A stretch of DNA of 64,000 bases from Salinivibrio costicola subsp. costicola ATCC 33508 = LMG 11651 (GCA_000565345.1 AQOF01000015.1:1-64000); one strand, 5' to 3'; positions 1 to 9,745 are shown, counted from the first letter of the stretch. Notes: a model not told the origin generated them from the letters alone. Numbers and translations are program-made.

Positions 1-71
1 TTCCGCTCGACTTGCATGTGTTAGGCCTGCCGCCAGCGTTCAATCTGAGCCATGATCAAACTCTTCAATTA
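1..71 (-). rRNA. rrs: 16S ribosomal RNA, 5' end only (partial)
   Basis: Read on the minus strand, the first ~70 bases give the universal 16S start: the TTGAAGAGTTTGATC primer-site region, followed by GGCTCAGATTGAACGCTGG and a stretch ending in ACATGCAAGTCGAGCG. Only the first ~70 nucleotides of the gene lie in the window; the rest of the rrn operon is beyond base 1. The exact mature 5' end is set by analogy with E. coli. Confidence 0.97.
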
Positions 72-300
72 AAGTTTTGGTGTTTGCTTTTCCAAAGAAA
101 AGACAAACGGCTCGATAAATACTGTTTTGTTCATCTCTTGCGAGACAAACGAATTGACTGTGCTCTTGTTGGCATCCACTTTTAAAAAAGTGAAATCAAA
201 ACAGCTCAAGGCTGTACCAACATGAATTGGTCACTCAGTTCATCGAATAAATCTTTTTGTCTATTCTCAACGAGCGCCCACACAGATTGCATAGGTCAAA

Positions 301-312
301 TTGTTAAAGAGC
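301..312 (-). promoter_or_regulatory. rrn boxA antitermination element in the 16S leader
   Basis: On the minus strand the sequence is GCTCTTTAACAA, matching the boxA core (TGCTCTTTA) that recruits NusB/NusE for ribosomal antitermination. It lies between the rrn promoter and the 16S start, the normal leader position. Confidence 0.8.
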
Positions 313-374
313 GTGTCGACTTAGTGGTCGGCATTTCGTGACTTGTGTCTCGTTGCCCCGTCGACAGGAAGCGA

Positions 375-402
375 AGTATAGAGATCTCAGTTTTTACCGC
401 AA
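375..402 (-). promoter_or_regulatory. rrn operon promoter
   Basis: On the minus strand TTGCGG (-35; 397-402) and TATACT (-10; 375-380) are separated by 16 bp. An A/T-rich tract directly upstream (405-425) resembles an UP element. It faces the 16S gene and lies upstream of boxA, as expected for an rrn promoter. Assignment is by pattern only. Confidence 0.65.
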
Positions 403-557
403 CCCCTAAATATAAAAAAAAAAGCGCCTTGCTGCTCGTTTGTTCACAAAACAAACAAAAACAGACAAAAGGCCCCTTTTTCCGGTCGTTGAGAGCTTTT
501 CTAGTCGTGGAGAGCAAGAGATGGCTGGTGCTCACGCTCCCTTAATACAAAAAACAA

Positions 558-776
558 TTAGTGCAAGTGCGATTGTTGCCTTTCCTCCGCACGCTCTTTC
601 GCTCGACAATAACGCACAGCGCCCCACGCCATGAGCAAAAGCACAAAAGGAATTGCGCCAGCGGTCCATTGCGCCCATGTGTAATAGGCAAGTGTTTCAA
701 TAATAATGATGTGGCCAAGGATCAGTAACGCTGCACAAATTATTGCGACCACCATCATGCTCATCTCTTGTTTCAT
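558..776 (-). CDS. small two-helix membrane protein, unknown function
   Basis: A 72-residue protein I do not recognise. It has two predicted membrane segments (about residues 8-30 and 36-55) and a charged C-terminal tail rich in Arg, Glu and Gln. The gene looks real because a strong ribosome binding site (GGGAGG) sits 5 bases before the ATG at 776. A second in-frame ATG five codons in is possible but less well spaced. The upstream region carries direct repeats of the kind bound by MocR regulators, and a mocR-like gene lies just beyond it, so regulation by that neighbour is a reasonable inference. Function is unknown. Confidence 0.6.
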   Translation of the reverse strand: MKQEMSMMVVAIICAALLILGHIIIIETLAYYTWAQWTAGAIPFVLLLMAWGAVRYCRAKERAEERQQSHLH

Positions 777-833
777 CTTTTCCTCCCAAGCTGGTATTGC
801 ACATCCAGTTTAAAGGGAAAAGTGCCGTCGCGG

Positions 834-872
834 CCTAGTACAAAGTGATCACTATTTAACTGGTACAGGTGA
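834..872. promoter_or_regulatory. direct repeats upstream of the small membrane gene, possible MocR operator
   Basis: Two similar elements, CTAGTACAAAGTGA (835-848) and CTGGTACAGGTGA (860-872), start 25 bp apart in the same orientation. A partial third copy, CTGGTA, lies at 791-796. Between the first two is the palindrome AGTGATCACT (844-853). MocR-family regulators typically bind tandem direct repeats, and such a gene ends at 969. Operator function is inferred. Confidence 0.4.
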
Positions 873-968
873 CGCGGCGAGTAACGATGAGAGAGCCGTC
901 GCAATCTGATTTAACCCATCACACTCGGCATCATTGTGCTCGAGCTCTCTTGTTACTTTTCCATCAAT

Positions 969-2312
969 CTAGAGATTGAGACGAAAGCAATGATTAAACC
1001 GTCCATCTGTCGCAAACAATGCACCCGGGGCGATGGTCACACCAAACGGCCTTAACGCCTGAAACAGATCACGCGTATCGATGTTTTTATCCAATGTAAC
1101 CCACAAAAAATAACCGCCTTTGGGTTCGCTAACCGAGGCACTGGCCGGTAAGATCGCTTTGAGTTGGGTGAGGACCTGGTTTTGACGAGTAGACAGCGTT
1201 TCACGTAATCGGCGTAAGTGCGCGTCATAGCCGCCTTGTTTTAAGTAATCAGCAATCGCCAGTTGATTGGGCGCCCCTACGGCTAAGCTCGAAACGGACT
1301 GACGCTTCTCTATTTGCATCGCATAGCACCCTGCCGCGACCCAGCCCACTCGAAAACCAGGTGCAAGCTGTTTGGAGAAAGAGCCGCAATGTAAGACGCC
1401 GCCTTGCGCATCATAGGCTTTTAAAGGCATGGGCCGTGACGGGGTGAAATAGAGCTCACCATATACATCATCTTCGATAAGTGGGACTTGATGAGACGCA
1501 AGTAGGCTAACCACACGGGGCCGGTCATCATCTGGAATCGATGCCCCGGTAGGATTATGAAAGTTACTCATTAACCAGCATGCCGATACTTGGTGTGAGA
1601 TTAAGGCGTGCTCAAGCGCATTTATATCAATACCAGAACTTGGATCAACCGATACAGCAACGGGTTCAAGTTGTAGCCTTTCAAGCGTTTGCAGTACCCC
1701 ATAAAAAGCGGGTGCTTCGATAATGACTTTATCACCAGGCTGAGTGAGTGCGGCTAATGACAAACTTAATGCTTCTATTGCACCGTTGGTGATAATGATT
1801 TCGTCAATGCCAACTTTAATGCCTTGACGCAGATAGCGTTGGGCAATCAACCGACGCAGCCCAGTGTCACCGGGTGGTAAAATAGTAAAGTGGTCTGGAT
1901 GTGAAGACTGACGAAGCACTCGCGCCATTGCCCGTCCCAAGGCTTGCATGGGGAACAGTTGAGGATCGGGAAATGCCGAACCAAATGGATAGCGCGTTCC
2001 TTGGTGACTAGCACTGATCACATCAAAGGCATCCTGATGCGTGGAGAGCCATTGAGAATCAGCTTGCGGCCTCGCCAATACATGCTCTGCCAACTGGTTA
2101 TAATGAGGGCGAACAAAAAAACCGGACCGAGGTCTCGCTTCAACCCAGCCATCAGCTTCCAACTGTTCATAAGCACGCATCACTGTCATTGGACTCACGC
2201 GCTGGAGACGGCTCATTTCTCTTACCGATGGGATCCGCTCGCCGACTTGCCAAACGCGCTGCTGGATTTGTGCTTCGATTCAACGAGCAATGTCTTGATA
2301 ACGCACTTGCAC
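969..2312 (-). CDS. MocR-type transcriptional regulator (GntR wHTH + aminotransferase domain), in-frame stop near the start
   Basis: The protein joins an N-terminal GntR winged helix-turn-helix (IPSVREMSRLQRVSPMTVMRAYEQL region) to a fold type I PLP-aminotransferase-like domain. The PLP lysine is visible in CGSFSKQLAPGFR. Such proteins are regulators, usually acting as head-to-tail dimers. The best start is a GTG at 2312 behind AGGGAG, giving MVQVRYQDIAR, but the next codon is TGA (2280-2282). The frame then continues with IEAQIQQRVWQVGERIPS, clearly part of the same wHTH domain. Starting at the internal ATG (2216) would remove half the DNA-binding domain, so I extend to 2312. The stop is either a base error or a real nonsense mutation. 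Full length would be about 447 residues. Target genes are unknown; the small membrane gene downstream is a candidate. Confidence 0.75.
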
Positions 2313-2424
2313 CTTACTACTCCCTCTTTTTGCTTATCGAGGGATCATACCTTGGGCCGTCAGGATTAGCGGGATAGAATGTGGCGGATTGTGACTTGCA
2401 CATCGCTTATGCGGGCGCATAACG

Positions 2425-2458
2425 AAAAAAGCCCCAGTCTTTAGACTGGGGCTTTTTT
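2425..2458 (-). terminator. Rho-independent terminator after tRNA-Leu
   Basis: A perfect 10-bp stem, GCCCCAGTCT / AGACTGGGGC (2431-2440 and 2443-2452), has a 2-nt gap. It is flanked by A6 on one side and T6 on the other, so it could work in both directions. It directly follows the tRNA on the minus strand. Confidence 0.85.
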
Positions 2459-2464
2459 GGGATT

Positions 2465-2551
2465 TGGTGCCGAGAGAGGGACTTGAACCCTCACACCCGT
2501 TAAGGCGGCGGATTTTGAATCCGCTGCGTCTACCAATTCCGCCATCTCGGC
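2465..2551 (-). tRNA. tRNA-Leu (anticodon CAA), CCA encoded
   Basis: The minus strand gives an 87-nt class II tRNA beginning GCCGAGATGGCGGAATTGG and ending CTCGGCACCA. The acceptor arms GCCGAGA and TCTCGGC pair. The anticodon stem GCGGA/TCCGC encloses the loop TTCAAAA, so the anticodon is CAA, reading UUG. A variable arm and the GTTCAAGTC T-loop are present. The 3' CCA is in the DNA. Confidence 0.95.
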
Positions 2552-2766
2552 AAGTGGGGCCAATTATACGTACCGCCCTTTCGAGTGCAAGCACAAAAAG
2601 CAAAAAAGTGTTTGTTCGCATTATTTTTAACCAACTCAGGACACTAAGATACACTTATGCAGAAAAAACCCCCATATTTGGTCAAAAAACAACAGCCTAG
2701 TCTTACTCGCCAAGACAGTGTCTGTGCTAGGCTAGCATCGAATTGAATACTGGGATGTAAACACCA

Positions 2767-3252
2767 ATGCAAACGTCTTCTATCGCTTGTCCAACCGCAG
2801 GTTTTTTTCGCCGCTTAGCGGCCTGGGTCTATGATATTCTCGTGGTTGCCGCACTTCTTATGCTTGCGGGGGGCGGCATGATGGCATTGCTCGCGATCGC
2901 ACAAGCGCTCGGCATGTCTATCGCGCCCTACCAAGATATCAGTGACTTTCTCACCCATCACCCCATTGTTAACCCATTATATACAGCGTATTTAGCCTGT
3001 GTCATCGGTGGGTTCTATGGCTATTTTTGGTCTAAGGCAGGACAAACACTCGGGATGCGAGCATGGCGCCTGCGCCTGCAAAATACCGATGGCAGTAATA
3101 TTCGCCCCACTCAGGCACTGATCCGCATGGCAACGGCCTGCTTTGGCCTTGGCAACCTCATTGTTATCTTCGATATCAATAATCGCGCTTTCCAAGACCA
3201 TTTTTCTGAGTGCGATATGATTGTGCTGCCAAAACCCACCAAAAAGAAATAA
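2767..3252 (+). CDS. RDD family membrane protein
   Basis: A 161-residue integral membrane protein with the RDD-family pattern: an early Arg in FFRRLAAWVYD with a conserved Asp (about residues 16-24), then three hydrophobic segments (about 24-48, 72-90 and 115-138). The GQTLGMRAWRLRL loop between helices is typical of the family. RDD proteins are widespread inner-membrane proteins; some are linked to ion transport, but the function of this type is not established. The gene stands alone, with its own short upstream region and a hairpin just after the stop. Confidence 0.8.
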   Translation: MQTSSIACPTAGFFRRLAAWVYDILVVAALLMLAGGGMMALLAIAQALGMSIAPYQDISDFLTHHPIVNPLYTAYLACVIGGFYGYFWSKAGQTLGMRAWRLRLQNTDGSNIRPTQALIRMATACFGLGNLIVIFDINNRAFQDHFSECDMIVLPKPTKKK

Positions 3253-3265
3253 CGCCCTCATCAAT

Positions 3266-3288
3266 AGGGCGCAAGTGCGCCCTTTCCT
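3266..3288 (+). terminator. terminator-like hairpin after the RDD gene
   Basis: A 7-bp perfect stem AGGGCGC / GCGCCCT (3266-3272, 3277-3283) with a 4-nt loop is followed by a short TTTCCT tail. The weak T-run makes it a modest terminator. Confidence 0.5.
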
Positions 3289-3764
3289 ATGCGGACTTCA
3301 GTTTAAGCCAACCGCTAATTTGATTTAAAACAAGAAAAGCCTAATTATCTCACGTTGGAACCCTTGGTGTTTTATCCTGTTTTATTCATCATTAACGCCC
3401 ACCACTTATGACTAATTAAGCAATCTGCTCACATAAACGCTATCGAGCAAAGGGATAATATCTGCCTTACGCTGCAAGTAGATACATTTTAATCAATAAA
3501 AACCCATCTTTTCCTTGGCGAAAAAAAGGATAAGTACGCGTAAAAACCAAACATAACATTCACTTTAAAATTCAAGCTCATCTTTTTTAATAAAAAGCCA
3601 CATTTCCTTTTGTGAGATATCACCAAGAAGTCAGAATCCTCTCGCTTTTACAATAAAGACAAAGCAAATGTTTATTGCTCAAAATAATAATGACGTGAAA
3701 ATTAACGCTTTACCTCAACACGTGTAGTACGCCCCAGTACTGAGAAGAGGTATGAGGAGAAACC
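3289..3764. other. AT-rich intergenic region upstream of the antiporter gene
   Basis: About 475 bases without a plausible gene. The region is A/T-rich and must hold the promoter of the YfcC-type gene, whose GGAG ribosome binding site is just before 3765. A loose dyad TGTGA-GATA-TCACC is present at 3611-3624, but its 4-base spacer fits neither CRP nor FNR well. I see no convincing ArgR box. Confidence 0.5.
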
Positions 3765-5205
3765 ATGAGTAACCAGAGTGTTCCTGAGAAAAAAGGTTGG
3801 TTTGCCAATCTGAAGTTCCCATCCGCTTATACGATACTGTTTATTCTTATTGCCGTCGTTGCCGCCCTAAGTTGGGTCGTACCCGCAGGGCAATACGACC
3901 GCACCATGAACGAAGAGCTTGGTCAACAAGTCCCTGTATCAGGCACTTACCAGCAAGTTGAGAGTAATCCGCAAGGCATCGTTGATGTCCTTTTAGCCCC
4001 CATTGATGGCTTTTATAATCACCAAACTTATGAAGCGGCGGCCATTGATGTCTCCCTGTTTATTCTTATTATTGGCGGCTTTTTAGGCTGGTGACGAAAA
4101 CGGGCGCCATTGATGCTGGTATTGAGCGGGTCACCAAACGCTTGGAAGGGCGCGAAGAGTGGATGATCCCTATCTTGATGGGCCTATTTGCCGCAGGGGG
4201 CACCATCTACGGGATGGCTGAAGAATCACTCCCCTTCTATACCTTGCTTGTGCCTGTGATGATGGCCGCACGTTTTGATCCTGTCGTTGCCGCTGCCACC
4301 GTGCTACTTGGCGCAGGTATTGGCACATTAGGCTCAACCATTAACCCGTTTGCGACTGTGATTGCTGCCAATGCCGCAGGCATTCCTTTTACCGACGGTA
4401 TTCTGCTGCGCCTCGCCATTTTGGCCATTGGTTGGCTCATTTGTGTCGCTTATGTCATGCGCTATGCTCGAAAAGTACGCGCTGACCAAAGCCAATCCAT
4501 TGTTTATGACCAGTACGAAAGTAATAAAAAGCATTTCCTTGGCGAGCACGATGATAATCAAAGCCTAGACTTCACCGCCACACGTAAGGTCATCCTTACC
4601 GTTTTTGCCGGTGCATTCGCGGTCATGATTTATGGCGTCTCTCGCTCGGATGGTGGATGGCCGAGATCTCAGCCGTGTTCTTAGGGGCCGCCATTATCAT
4701 TGGTCTTATTGCGCGCATGAGTGAAGAGGAAATAACCACCAGCTTTATAGATGGGGCGAGAGATCTACTTGGTGTAGCGCTGATCATCGGTATTGCGCGC
4801 GGTATTGTGGTGATCATGGACAAAGGCATGATCACCGACACCATACTGAATAGCGCGGAAAGCCTAGTATCGGGCTTGTCGTCATTTGTGTTTATCAATG
4901 TGATGTATTGGCTTGAAGTACTTCTGTCTTTCTTGGTGCCCTCGTCATCAGGACTGGCTGTTCTTACCATGCCAATCATGGCGCCCCTCGCCGATTTCGC
5001 CAACGTCGGTCGCGAATTAGTCGTCACCGCTTATCAGTCAGCCTCTGGCTTGGTCAACCTAGTGACCCCGACGTCTGGCGTGGTCATGGGCGGCTTAGCT
5101 ATTGCGCGTGTACCCTATGCGAAATGGATAAAATGGGTTGCTCCCCTGCTTGGCATTTTAACTATCATGATTATGGTTATGCTCAGCGTCGGTGTCATGC
5201 TGTAA
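3765..5205 (+). CDS. YfcC-family (ArcD-like) amino acid antiporter, two frameshifts
   Basis: A polytopic membrane protein of the YfcC / C4-dicarboxylate anaerobic carrier-like family. In streptococcal arc operons a member of this family serves as the arginine:ornithine antiporter ArcD, and the position next to arcACB supports the same role here (inference). The reading frame is broken twice. Near 4088 one base is missing (GGC.TGGTG, restoring GFLGVVTKTGAIDAG), and near 4645 one is missing (CGC.TCGG, restoring SRLGWWMAEISAVFLG). Corrected length is about 480 residues, normal for the family. A hydrophilic loop with EHDDNQSLDFTATRK separates the two halves. The start is an ATG behind TGAGGAG. 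A strong terminator follows at 5226, so it is probably a separate transcript from arcA. Confidence 0.8.
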
Positions 5206-5225
5206 ACACTATCACCGCAACACAC

Positions 5226-5258
5226 GCGCACTTGCGATAAGCAAGTGCGCTTTTTTTT
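5226..5258 (+). terminator. Rho-independent terminator after the antiporter gene
   Basis: A perfect 10-bp stem GCGCACTTGC / GCAAGTGCGC (5226-5235, 5241-5250), a 5-nt loop, then T8. Strong intrinsic terminator. Confidence 0.92.
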
Positions 5259-5749
5259 GCCTAAAAACGACCTTTACCTGCTTTATTTTTTTGTCGCTTT
5301 CGTATTTTTCACAACAAAATAACATTTTTAACAACAAGCAGTATAATAATGATCACCGTCACAATTCAAACCAAAAAATCGCCTGTATTTGTTAAATTAA
5401 AAAAAATCAAAAGATAGTCATTCATTAATGACGCATAAGCTTTAATACACGCAAAATAAAACAGGCATAAAACAAACACAAAGTCCGCGCAAACTCTGAA
5501 GATAAAAAAATAAAAACGCTAAGCAATCATTAAAAGTGATTAATTATTAAAGACCACGTAAATCATCTGCCATAAATACCATTAACACAGGGTAAAAACC
5601 GCTCTCTAGGATGTATTGAGTCAATGTGATCCAACTTCCAGTTCCATTATCACGCCGCGTTAGAATGAATTTGTACCCAATAATAAATCTGCACTTTTTA
5701 TTTATCCCTTCCGATGAAAAGCCAAGCAGAGATATACGGAGAAAGAAAG
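5259..5749. other. AT-rich regulatory region upstream of arcA
   Basis: About 490 bases, very A/T-rich, with no credible gene. It must carry the arcACB promoter, expected to respond to low oxygen and arginine. Single TGAAT/ATTCA half-sites occur (for example around 5421 and 5666), but I cannot assemble a full ArgR box or a clear FNR site. The arcA ribosome binding site (GGAG) is at 5738-5741. Confidence 0.5.
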
Positions 5750-6970
5750 ATGAACAACTTCTATGTCGGCTCAGAAATTGGTCAATTACGTACAGTGATG
5801 TTACACCGTCCTGAGCGTGCTTTGACACACCTCACTCCCTCTAACTGTCACGACCTGCTTTTCGATGATGTACTTTCCGTTGAACGCGCAGGTGAAGAGC
5901 ATGACAAGTTCGCACAAACGCTTCGAGACCAGGGTGTGGAAGTCTTATTGTTGCAAAACCTGCTGGCTGAAACACTGGATGTCCCTGAAGCCAAAGCTTG
6001 GCTGATGAACCTAAAAATATCTGACTATACCTTTGGTCCGTCGTTTGCGAACGATATCCGCTGCTACTTAAATGATCTTCCTCATCATGAGTTAGCGTCG
6101 ATGTTCTTAGGCGGGTTCGCCTACTCTGAGCTTCCGCTAGCGACAACATCGATGTTGCAAGCGATGCATGCCCCTTCAGACTTTATTATCGACCCACTGC
6201 CTAATCACTTATTTACGCGAGATACTTCGTGCTGGTTATACGGCGGCGTATCGATTAACCCAATGGCTAAACCGGCGCGTAAACGTGAAACCAACCATCT
6301 ACGCGCCATTTATAGATGGCACCCACGTTTCGCCAATGGCGACTTTATTACCTACTTTGGTGGCGAGAACATTGATTATGACAATGCCACTATCGAAGGC
6401 GGCGATGTCACTGTCTTGGGTAAAGGGGTGGTCCTCATTGGGATGTCTGAACGCACCACGCCGCAAGGGGTAGAAAACCTCGCATCCAGTTTGTTCAAAC
6501 ACGGACAAGCCAAGCAAGTGATTGCGATGGAGCTCCCTAAACACCGCTCATGCATGCACCTTGATACCGTGATGACCCATATGCGCGAAGATACCTTCTC
6601 GGTATACCCAGAAGTGATTCGCAAAGACATCAAATGCTGGAGCCTCACCGGTGATCGCACTGGCAAACTCAATGTTCGCGAAGAGGATTACTTCCTAACC
6701 GCGATTGAAAAAGGACTTGATGTCGGCCCACTGAATCTGATTACCACAGGTGGTGACAGCTTTGAAGCCGAGCGTGAGCAATGGAATGATGCCAACAACG
6801 TCCTCACCGTTCGTCCTGGTGTCGTGGTGGGCTATGAACGGAATACCTATACTAACGAAAAATACGATAAAGCAGGGATTACCGTCTTATCCATTCCTGG
6901 CGATGAGCTGGGCCGCGGCCGGGGTGGCGCGCGCTGCATGAGCTGCCCTATCCATCGTGATGGTATTTAA
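5750..6970 (+). CDS. arcA: arginine deiminase
   Basis: Hydrolyses L-arginine to citrulline and ammonia, the first step of the cytoplasmic arginine deiminase pathway that yields ATP without oxygen. The 406-residue protein has the family hallmarks: [11 protein letters not shown] early, FTRD near residue 156, EGGDV near 216, the catalytic His in HLDTVMTH near 270, and the nucleophilic Cys in GARCMSCP near 396. The start is the ATG at 5750 behind ACGGAG; an in-frame ATG at 5714 lies upstream but lacks a ribosome binding site and adds residues the family does not have. arcC starts 56 bases after the stop and arcB follows, forming an arcACB operon. Confidence 0.97.
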   Translation: MNNFYVGSEIGQLRTVMLHRPERALTHLTPSNCHDLLFDDVLSVERAGEEHDKFAQTLRDQGVEVLLLQNLLAETLDVPEAKAWLMNLKISDYTFGPSFANDIRCYLNDLPHHELASMFLGGFAYSELPLATTSMLQAMHAPSDFIIDPLPNHLFTRDTSCWLYGGVSINPMAKPARKRETNHLRAIYRWHPRFANGDFITYFGGENIDYDNATIEGGDVTVLGKGVVLIGMSERTTPQGVENLASSLFKHGQAKQVIAMELPKHRSCMHLDTVMTHMREDTFSVYPEVIRKDIKCWSLTGDRTGKLNVREEDYFLTAIEKGLDVGPLNLITTGGDSFEAEREQWNDANNVLTVRPGVVVGYERNTYTNEKYDKAGITVLSIPGDELGRGRGGARCMSCPIHRDGI

Positions 6971-7026
6971 AACGCATTGGCTGAGCCTGCTTGCGCTCAG
7001 CCCCAACGACTGTAGAGAGTATGATT

Positions 7027-7989
7027 ATGAATAAACCCACTGTCGTGGTTGCATTAGGTGGCAACGCCCTCCTGCGTCGAGGCGAACCTTTAGAAGCCGA
7101 CATTCAACGTGCCAATATCGCCAAAGCGGCGAAAACCATCGCGGCGATTGGTGAGCAATATAACGTCGTTCTGGTTCATGGCAATGGCCCACAAGTCGGC
7201 TTATTGGCACTGCAAGGGTTAGAGTATAAATCTGTGACCCCTTATCCGTTGGATGTGCTCGGCTCTGAAACCCAAGGCATGATTGGCTACATGCTGATGC
7301 AAGAGCTACATAACTTAGCACCGGATCAACATGTGTCTTGTATGCTCACGCAAATGACGGTTGATCCCAAGGATCCGGCATTTGCCAATCCGACCAAACC
7401 GATTGGCCCCGTGTATGACCAACAAGAAGCGAATCAGCTTGCTGACAAATATGGCTGGGATATCAAACCGGATGGCCAATATTTCCGTCGGGTGGTACCT
7501 AGCCCGCAACCCACTGGCATTATTGAGGATGATGCCATTGCCAGCTTGATCAAACAGGGGCATTTAGTGATTTGTACCGGTGGTGGCGGTATCCCAGTCA
7601 TTAAAGAAGGTGATCAACTCAAAGGCATTGAAGCGGTGATTGATAAAGACATGTCAGCCGCATTCTTAGCCCGCCAAATCAATGCCGACGCTCTGCTGAT
7701 TTTGACCGATGCCGAGGCGGTGTATCTCGACTATGGTCAACCCAATCAACGGGCCATCGCCGAGACAACGCCCGAGGATCTAAGCCAATACACCTTCGAT
7801 GCAGGCTCAATGGGGCCTAAAATTGATGCCTCGTGCGAATTTGTGCGCCAAGGTGGAAAACTGGTTGGCATCGGCGCTTTAGAAGATGGTTTAGCGATTC
7901 TAGCCGGTCAGGCGGGCACGCGTATTCGTCCACATTCAGTGAATAAAAACAATATTTCTCACGGCCAACCTGCTCCTGCACAAGCCTGA
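7027..7989 (+). CDS. arcC: carbamate kinase
   Basis: Transfers phosphate from carbamoyl phosphate to ADP, giving ATP, ammonia and CO2; this is the energy-yielding last step of the arginine deiminase pathway. The ~320-residue amino acid kinase-fold protein starts MNKPTVVVALGGNALL. It has HGNGPQVG near residue 50 and the GGGGIPV loop near 184, followed by the family's DKDMSAAFLA. I choose the ATG at 7027, 6 bases after GAGAG; the ATG at 7021 is also possible. It sits between arcA and arcB, with 27 bases before the arcB start. Confidence 0.96.
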   Translation: MNKPTVVVALGGNALLRRGEPLEADIQRANIAKAAKTIAAIGEQYNVVLVHGNGPQVGLLALQGLEYKSVTPYPLDVLGSETQGMIGYMLMQELHNLAPDQHVSCMLTQMTVDPKDPAFANPTKPIGPVYDQQEANQLADKYGWDIKPDGQYFRRVVPSPQPTGIIEDDAIASLIKQGHLVICTGGGGIPVIKEGDQLKGIEAVIDKDMSAAFLARQINADALLILTDAEAVYLDYGQPNQRAIAETTPEDLSQYTFDAGSMGPKIDASCEFVRQGGKLVGIGALEDGLAILAGQAGTRIRPHSVNKNNISHGQPAPAQA

Positions 7990-8016
7990 GACCAATAACG
8001 AAGAGGATTTCCCATT

Positions 8017-9020
8017 ATGGCTTTTAACCTACGCAACCGTAACTTTTTGAAACTACTGGACTTCACGCCTCGTGAGATCCAACACTTTATCGACATGGCT
8101 ATTGAACTCAAAAAAGCCAAATACAACGGTTATGAAACGCCGCGTCTAAAAGGTAAGAACATTGCTCTGATCTTCGAAAAAGCCTCAACACGCACCCGCT
8201 GTGCCTTTGAAACCGCTGCGTTCGACCAAGGCGGCCAAGTCAGCTACATCGGCCCAACCGGCTCTCAAATTGGTCATAAAGAGTCGATGAAAGACACCGC
8301 TCGCGTACTCGGCCGCATGTATGACGGTATTGAATACCGTGGCTTTGGACAAGACATTGTCGAAGAGCTCGGTGAGTTTGCCGGGGTACCTGTATGGAAT
8401 GGTCTGACCACCGAGTTTCACCCTACACAAATCTTAGCCGATTTAATGACCATGCTCGAACATGGCCGTGGTAAGCAGCTTCATGAAATGCGCTTTGCTT
8501 ATCTAGGCGATGCTCGCAACAACATGGGAAACTCCCTGATGGTCGGTGCAGCGAAAATGGGGATGGATATTCGCTTGATTGCACCAAAAGCATTCTGGCC
8601 GGAAGACGCATTGGTGACACAATGCCGTGAAATTGCAGAGCAAACCGGCGCGCGCATAACGCTCACCGAAGACGTACAAGAAGGCGTTAAAGATTGTGAT
8701 TTCTTGTATACCGACGTCTGGGTTTCCATGGGCGAGTCTAAAGAGGCTTGGGACGAGCGCGTCGCGATGATGAAACCCTATCAAGTCAATATGGATGTAG
8801 TGAAAGCAACCGGTAATCCACATGTAAAATTCATGCATTGCTTGCCCGCGTTCCATAATAACGAAACGACCGTCGCGCCGAAATAGAACAAAAATACGGC
8901 CTAAAAGGGCTAGAAGTCACCGAAGATGTGTTTGAGTCAGACTGCTCTATCGTTTTTGACGAAGCAGAAAATCGCTTACACACCATCAAAGCGGTGATGG
9001 TCGCCACCCTCGGCGATTAA
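8017..9020 (+). CDS. arcB: ornithine carbamoyltransferase (catabolic), one frameshift
   Basis: Splits citrulline with phosphate into ornithine and carbamoyl phosphate when working in the deiminase pathway; the fold is shared with biosynthetic ArgF. Motifs: carbamoyl-phosphate loop STRTRCAFE near residue 57, HPTQ near 135, and ornithine-side HCLPAFHN near 274. The frame breaks at about 8875, where GTCGCGCC lacks one G. Restoring GTCGGCGCC gives [17 protein letters not shown] and continues to the TAA at 9020. Corrected length is 334 residues, exactly the usual size. Catabolic assignment comes from the arcA-arcC context; argF is the alternative name. Confidence 0.93.
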
Positions 9021-9028
9021 TCCCCTAA

Positions 9029-9058
9029 CAGGGCGTCACACGGCGCCCTGCTTCTCCT
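9029..9058 (+). terminator. possible terminator after arcB
   Basis: A 7-bp stem CAGGGCG / CGCCCTG (9029-9035, 9044-9050) is followed by a pyrimidine-rich CTTCTCCTCTT tail rather than a clean T-run. It probably closes the arcACB transcript. Confidence 0.5.
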
Positions 9059-9190
9059 CTTGATACCACGCAGTGACACGCATCAAGGTTTCCCTTTACC
9101 GCAACTGATAGCATATGCGATTGAATCGCTAATCATCAGTTTTATCTACTGATATTAAAGTAAAGTGCCGTTAATTATAAGGGGTTGCCC

Positions 9191-9679
9191 GTGGTTGATG
9201 ATGCAATTCTATCGGTAACAGCCGCCACACCAGAGGACGATATCCTTTCAACGTGCCGGCATTTACTCCAAACCCAAAGCTTTACTACCCAAGATGCTGT
9301 GCGTCAGCAACTGGTGGATCTTGGCTATCTTGATGTCAGCCAATCGACTGTCTCTCGGTTATTATCCAAGCTGGGGGTCGCCAAAGTACCCAATGCGCAT
9401 GGACAAAAAGTCTATACGCTGAGTGGCGAGATGGAGCCTGTGTATGCGATCTCTTCGGTTGGATCACAAATTGACGCGATCACCTGTAGCCACGCCATGG
9501 TGGTGGTAAAAACACATCCAGGCGGTGCCCAACTGATTGCACGATTAATCGATCTTCACCGGCACCCCTTAATTTTAGGCACGGTAGGCGGCAACGACAC
9601 CATTTTGGTCGCCCCTCGCCGCTTAAGCGATCTCAGTGCCTGCGAGCAAGTGGTCCGTGATCGCCTTGCCCCCGTGTAA
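9191..9679 (+). CDS. argR: ArgR-family arginine-responsive regulator
   Basis: A 162-residue ArgR-type regulator. The N-terminal winged helix has the SQSTVSRLLSKLG recognition region (near residues 47-59). The C-terminal arginine-binding and hexamerisation domain carries GTVGGNDTILVAP. I choose the GTG at 9191 because AAGGGG ends 6 bases before it; the TTG at 9185 would sit directly against that site. The gene is tied to the arc cluster. Because vibrios normally keep the main argR beside mdh, this may be a second, pathway-dedicated ArgR that controls arcACB (inference). Confidence 0.85.
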   Translation: MVDDAILSVTAATPEDDILSTCRHLLQTQSFTTQDAVRQQLVDLGYLDVSQSTVSRLLSKLGVAKVPNAHGQKVYTLSGEMEPVYAISSVGSQIDAITCSHAMVVVKTHPGGAQLIARLIDLHRHPLILGTVGGNDTILVAPRRLSDLSACEQVVRDRLAPV

Positions 9680-9745
9680 ACGGCTTTACCTGGCTGGATA
9701 ACCGTTGCAGACTATAGGTGTTGCGTTTTAACAAAGGAATAAACA

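Noticed and set aside
2280..2282. The TGA in the MocR-like gene as a selenocysteine codon
   Set aside because: It lies in the wHTH domain, not at a redox or catalytic site, and no bacterial SECIS-like hairpin follows it by eye.
3611..3624. CRP or FNR site (TGTGA-N4-TCACC) upstream of the antiporter
   Set aside because: CRP needs a 6-base spacer, and the half-sites do not match FNR's TTGAT/ATCAA.
4080..4100. Programmed ribosomal frameshifting in the antiporter and other split genes
   Set aside because: No slippery heptamers or downstream structures were seen, and the same type of lesion occurs across many unrelated genes, fitting base-calling error better.
5192..5395. Frame of 67 residues after the antiporter gene
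   Set aside because: It starts inside the antiporter stop region, crosses the terminator and is of low-complexity AT-rich composition.
5400..5700. ArgR boxes upstream of arcA
   Set aside because: Only isolated TGAAT/ATTCA half-sites were found; no 18-bp palindrome could be assembled.
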